From assembly GCA_031275395.1 (NCBI GenBank), contig JAISOU010000029.1, forward strand, positions 1-8,238: a stretch of 8,238 nucleotides of DNA, in the 5' to 3' direction. Below are positions 6,219 through 8,238 of the stretch, piece by piece; the first letter of the stretch is position 1, and every line of letters begins with the position of its first letter. This stretch comes from Helicobacteraceae bacterium. Its GTDB lineage: Bacteria > Campylobacterota > Campylobacteria > Campylobacterales > SZUA-545. The translations under genes were made by a program, and so were the position numbers. The notes beneath the pieces are model-generated. The model had not been told where the DNA came from. It saw nothing but the letters and a program-made list of their open reading frames with translations, and ran no database searches.

Positions 6219-7580
6219 TTAAATCGGGAACTCTAAGGTAAAGCGCGTGATTCCTTGCTCGGAAGAAACAAAAACGTCGCCGTTATGCGCTTTGGCGATC
6301 GCCTTTACGATCGCGAGTCCTAGCCCCGCTCCCTCGCCGCCGTTTGCCCGCGATTTGTCGCCGCCGTAAAAGCGATCGAATATGCGTAAAAGCGTTTTTG
6401 GATCGATCGTTTCGCCGCCGTTTTCCACCGCGATTGTCGCTTTATCGCTTGAACGCCCGATCGTTACGCTAATCGCGCCGCCGCGATCGATATGGCGCAA
6501 AGCGTTTGAAAGCAGGTTGCTAACGGCTCTGCGAAACATAAGCCGATCGCCGTCGATCTCCGCGTCGCCAGTTAGCGTTAGCTTCGCCTCTTTTTCCTCC
6601 GCCGCGATCCCGTAAAACTCCAATAACGCGCGCGTTTCTTCGGCGGCAAAAAAGCGCTCTTTTCGCGGCAGATCGACGCCTCTTTCGGTTTTGGCTAAAA
6701 AGAGCATATCGGAAACCATACGCCCCAAGCGCTCGAACTCTTCCGCGTTGGACGAGAGTATTTCGCGGTAGGTTTCAGGATCGCGCTTTGCCGAAAGCGC
6801 CACTTGCGTTTGCGTCAGTAAATTGCTAATAGGCGTGCGTAACTCGTGCGCGAGGTCGGACGAAAAATCGGTTAAGCGCTCGAAATCGTCGCGCAACCGC
6901 TCCAACATCTGATTTAGCGCTACGGCAAGGTCTGCCATCTCGATAGGGACGGACTCTACGGGCATTTGCGCGTCAAGACGCTTCGCGCTGATCGACCCCG
7001 CTTTTGTCTTCATTGCGCGTAGCGGCGCAAGCCCTCCTTTGGCGGCAAAGTAGCCAAGCGCGCCGCTGATAACGACGGCAATCAGCGCGTAGCGGATTAT
7101 CGTCGCGCTCAGATCGCGCATAAACTCCGCGTGATGTTCCGTATCGATCGCCGCGATCGCCCTTAGTTTTTCGGGGTAAAAAGAGCCTTTCGCGCTAAAA
7201 ACTACGGCGCGAAACTCTTGATCGCCCTCGCGCCATATACGAATCTCGTCGCCTTTTTCCTCAAAAATCGATTGCGGAGGGTCGAAACCTTCCGCGCAAA
7301 AAAGCGTTTCGCCCCGCTCGGTAACGATCGCCGCGTAAAACTTGTGAGCGCCGCTTGCGACGATTTGCGCCGCCGCGTCGCTCAAAGAGGCGGCGTTTGC
7401 TATGGCGTTCTCGACCAAACTGCGTTTGTCGCGTAGCGAATAGCTATCCAGCTCTAAAAAATGGCTATCGGACATATCGATAAACAGCGCGCTTAAACCT
7501 AGCGTTACGGCGGCGACAACCAATGTGAAATAGATTGTTAAACGGCTTGTAAGCGAAAACGATCTAAGTTTTATTTTCAT
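6219..7580 (-). CDS. Sensor histidine kinase, CusS/CopS-like, without adjacent response regulator
   Basis: The 453-residue membrane kinase has TM1 (about 13-35), a periplasmic sensor domain of about 125 residues, TM2 (about 160-182), a HAMP linker (about 181-232), a HisKA dimerisation domain with phospho-acceptor His245 in SDLAHELRTPISNL, and a HATPase_c domain. The latter shows the N box NLLSNALRH (355-363), VENGG (385-389), FDRFYGGDKS (401-410) and GEGAGLGLAIVKAIAKAHNG (415-434). Layout and the FYGGDKS/GAGLGLAIV blocks resemble heavy-metal sensors of the CusS/IrlS group, but the ligand is not deducible. It should autophosphorylate and pass phosphate to a response regulator; none is next to it. 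ATG at 7580 has GAGG (7587-7590) 6 nt upstream; the open frame extends to 7634 but adds only basic residues. Confidence 0.93.
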   Translation of the reverse strand: MKIKLRSFSLTSRLTIYFTLVVAAVTLGLSALFIDMSDSHFLELDSYSLRDKRSLVENAIANAASLSDAAAQIVASGAHKFYAAIVTERGETLFCAEGFDPPQSIFEEKGDEIRIWREGDQEFRAVVFSAKGSFYPEKLRAIAAIDTEHHAEFMRDLSATIIRYALIAVVISGALGYFAAKGGLAPLRAMKTKAGSISAKRLDAQMPVESVPIEMADLAVALNQMLERLRDDFERLTDFSSDLAHELRTPISNLLTQTQVALSAKRDPETYREILSSNAEEFERLGRMVSDMLFLAKTERGVDLPRKERFFAAEETRALLEFYGIAAEEKEAKLTLTGDAEIDGDRLMFRRAVSNLLSNALRHIDRGGAISVTIGRSSDKATIAVENGGETIDPKTLLRIFDRFYGGDKSRANGGEGAGLGLAIVKAIAKAHNGDVFVSSEQGITRFTLEFPI

Positions 7581-7605
7581 ACGTCGCCTCTTTGTAATTC
7601 GAGCG

Positions 7606-7611
7606 ATTGTA
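7606..7611 (-). promoter_or_regulatory. Candidate -10 box (TACAAT) for the histidine kinase
   Basis: The complement reads TACAAT at 7611-7606, placing a transcription start near 7599. That leaves a leader of about 20 nt that includes the GAGG ribosome binding site before the ATG at 7580. No -35 is recognisable. Confidence 0.45.
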
Positions 7612-7650
7612 ACGGATTTTGAATATAGGCGCAAAACGCGGATAAAGCGC

Positions 7651-7730
7651 CCGCTCCGCTTCTCGGCGAGCGCTTCCTTCGCGCCTCGCTACTTTCGCGA
7701 GGCATTGTTACGGAGCGAGCGGCTCGCGGG
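7651..7730. repeat. GC-rich self-complementary block (REP/MITE-like)
   Basis: Nested inverted repeats fill this stretch. CGCTCCG (7652-7658) pairs with CGGAGCG (7711-7717). Inside it, GCCTCGC (7683-7689) and GCGAGGC (7697-7703) form a 7-bp stem with a 7-nt loop. GCGAGC (7715-7720) and GCTCGC (7722-7727) form a third, nearly perfect palindrome. It is far more GC-rich than the flanks and has no ORF. On the complement the edge reads GTCATTCCCGCGAG, resembling the GTCATTCCCGCG core of REP-like repeats common in bacterial genomes. A dispersed palindromic element is the best guess; a structured RNA is an alternative. Confidence 0.6.
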
Positions 7731-7877
7731 AATGACTGTAAATGTAGGACTTGTCGCGTTAAATGAGGGTTTAGAAATGCGGCGATTTTACTGATTTTTG
7801 CGATCGTTTGCGAATGCGTTTGGCGGGGATTTGTTGGGATTGGTTAAAAAATGGGCTGGTCTTTAATTAAGGATTGA

Positions 7878-7883
7878 TATAAA
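7878..7883 (+). promoter_or_regulatory. Candidate extended -10 (TGATATAAA) for the 25-codon ORF
   Basis: TG-A-TATAAA at 7875-7883 looks like an extended -10, with transcription expected near 7890. It lies within a 5-bp inverted repeat, GGATT (7871-7875) and AATCC (7882-7886), that could be an operator. It would drive the short ORF at 7927 and, by read-through, the secreted protein at 8087. Confidence 0.45.
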
Positions 7884-7926
7884 TCCGCATTTAGCCTGAA
7901 CTTGAAATTAGACAAGGAGCTAAATT

Positions 7927-8004
7927 ATGGCTATGCAAGCAAAAGTTTCGCAAAGCGTTATTGAAGCCGAAGGCTTCAATTTCTCTCTCTCGGTAGTTCG
8001 TTAG
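7927..8004 (+). CDS. 25-residue peptide, possible leader peptide
   Basis: ATG at 7927 is preceded by AAGGAG (7914-7919) at 7 nt, a near-ideal ribosome binding site. It opens a 25-codon frame, beginning MAMQAKVSQSVIEAEGFNF and ending SLSVVR. I recognise no family and see no signal peptide or membrane span. The ORF contains a perfect 9-bp hairpin (7960-7980) and a (TC)5 tract (7982-7991). It ends 82 nt upstream of the secreted Sel1/TPR-like gene on the same strand, with no strong promoter between. It could be a leader peptide controlling that gene, a free small protein, or the 5' end of a frameshifted gene: dropping one TC unit leaves the frame open to the TGA at 8088-8090. Translation is plausible; function is unknown. 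Confidence 0.5.
   Translation: MAMQAKVSQSVIEAEGFNFSLSVVR
7960..7980 (+). promoter_or_regulatory. Perfect 9-bp hairpin inside the short ORF
   Basis: ATTGAAGCC (7960-7968) pairs with GGCTTCAAT (7972-7980) around a GAA loop. It is followed by TTCTCTCTCTC rather than a clean T run, so it is at best a weak intrinsic terminator. It could serve as an attenuator whose folding depends on ribosome progress through the 25-codon ORF. Confidence 0.4.
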
Positions 8005-8086
8005 TTTTTTATCGTTTCTTAACTTGGCTTTACCCGCAAGCGTTTAATCCTAACATAACGCAAACAAACATAATAGGAGGACAACT

Positions 8087-8238
8087 ATGAAAACGTTGTT
8101 TAATTTTGGAATAGTCGCAAAAGCGTTTATCGCTTTTTGCTTAATGTCCGCTTTTGCTTATGCAAATAGCGCGGCTTTCGATCGCGGCTTTGCCGCTTAT
8201 GGTAGCGGCAATTTTCAAGAGGCGGTTAAACAGTTTTC
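8087..8238 (+). CDS. Secreted Sel1/TPR-like repeat protein, 5' end only (right copy)
   Basis: These are the first 50 codons of a gene running off the right edge. The start is ATG at 8087, with a very strong AGGAGG (8075-8080) 6 nt upstream. The product begins MKTLFNFGIVAKAFIAF, a signal peptide with predicted cleavage after AYA at residue 26. It continues with the same mature N-terminus as the left copy (AAFDRGFAAYGSGNFQEAVK), which looks like the first helices of a TPR/Sel1-type repeat. The signal peptide differs from the left copy only at its front, where LFNFGIVA replaces IG between MKT and KAF. The ribosome binding site and upstream DNA are unrelated to those of the left copy. Location is probably periplasmic or extracellular; function is unknown. 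Confidence 0.78.
   Translation, partial: MKTLFNFGIVAKAFIAFCLMSAFAYANSAAFDRGFAAYGSGNFQEAVKQF
8120..8238. repeat. Right arm of a perfect 119-bp inverted repeat
   Basis: This arm is the exact reverse complement of 1-119 and reaches the last base of the window. It begins within codon 12 of the right Sel1/TPR-like gene, so the repeat lies wholly inside coding sequence and excludes both promoters, both ribosome binding sites and the first codons. Confidence 0.97.

Larger units (their letters stand above)
7581..7926. other. 346-nt intergenic region between divergent units
   Basis: No protein gene or response-regulator remnant was seen on either strand. From left to right it contains the histidine kinase ribosome binding site and -10, a GC-rich self-complementary block (7651-7730), an AT-rich stretch, and a promoter-like sequence reading right toward the 25-codon ORF. 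The two flanking transcription units diverge from it. Confidence 0.7.

Noticed and set aside
7581-7634. Extension of the histidine kinase to 7634
   Set aside because: The added residues are basic and non-conserved, the region contains the likely -10 box, and ATG 7580 has a good ribosome binding site.
1-8238. CRISPR array, tRNA or rRNA genes
   Set aside because: The many CGATCG palindromes are irregularly spaced and lie in coding sequence. No regularly spaced repeats, cloverleaf or rRNA-like sequence was seen.

Overview
The window looks like a piece, possibly a whole contig, of an uncultured Campylobacterota (epsilonproteobacterial) genome. The type III pantothenate kinase has the short form and DAGSAIT motif I associate with Helicobacter/Campylobacter enzymes. 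Promoters look like lone -10 boxes without a clear -35. Signal-peptide proteins with a Sel1/TPR-like N-terminus sit at both ends. Genes are packed with 1-7 nt overlaps and often start with GTG or TTG. The palindrome CGATCG is strikingly over-represented (about 46 copies by hand count).

Layout. The left edge (1-134, minus) holds the 5' end of a secreted Sel1/TPR-like protein gene. A tightly overlapped minus-strand operon then covers 3881 down to 259: a YfgM-like membrane-anchored protein, a BamB-like beta-propeller lipoprotein, a Xer-type tyrosine recombinase, coaX (pantothenate kinase) and hisG (short-form ATP phosphoribosyltransferase). Every junction is a 1-4 nt stop/start overlap, implying translational coupling. 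Upstream is a second minus-strand unit (6025 to 3996): a DegT/DnrJ/EryC1/StrS-fold protein overlapping lpxK (lipid A 4'-kinase), followed by a hairpin. A minus-strand sensor histidine kinase of the CusS/CopS type (7580 to 6219) has no adjacent response regulator. The 346 nt between it and the right-hand genes contains a GC-rich, highly self-complementary block. The right end is on the plus strand: a 25-codon ORF with a strong ribosome binding site and an internal 9-bp hairpin, then the 5' end of a second Sel1/TPR-like protein gene that runs off the window.

How it fits together. Most genes serve core metabolism and the envelope: lipid A (lpxK), possible outer-membrane protein assembly or periplasmic quality control (YfgM/BamB-like pair), histidine and CoA synthesis, and a Xer-type recombinase. 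The unusual parts are at the edges and in a few residues. The two outward-facing Sel1/TPR-like gene starts share a perfect 119-bp inverted repeat reaching the last base at each end. The DegT-like protein has Asp where the family has its PLP-binding Lys, and Glu where it has the PLP-ring Asp, so it is probably not an aminotransferase in the usual sense. The 25-codon ORF upstream of the right-hand secreted protein may be a regulatory leader.
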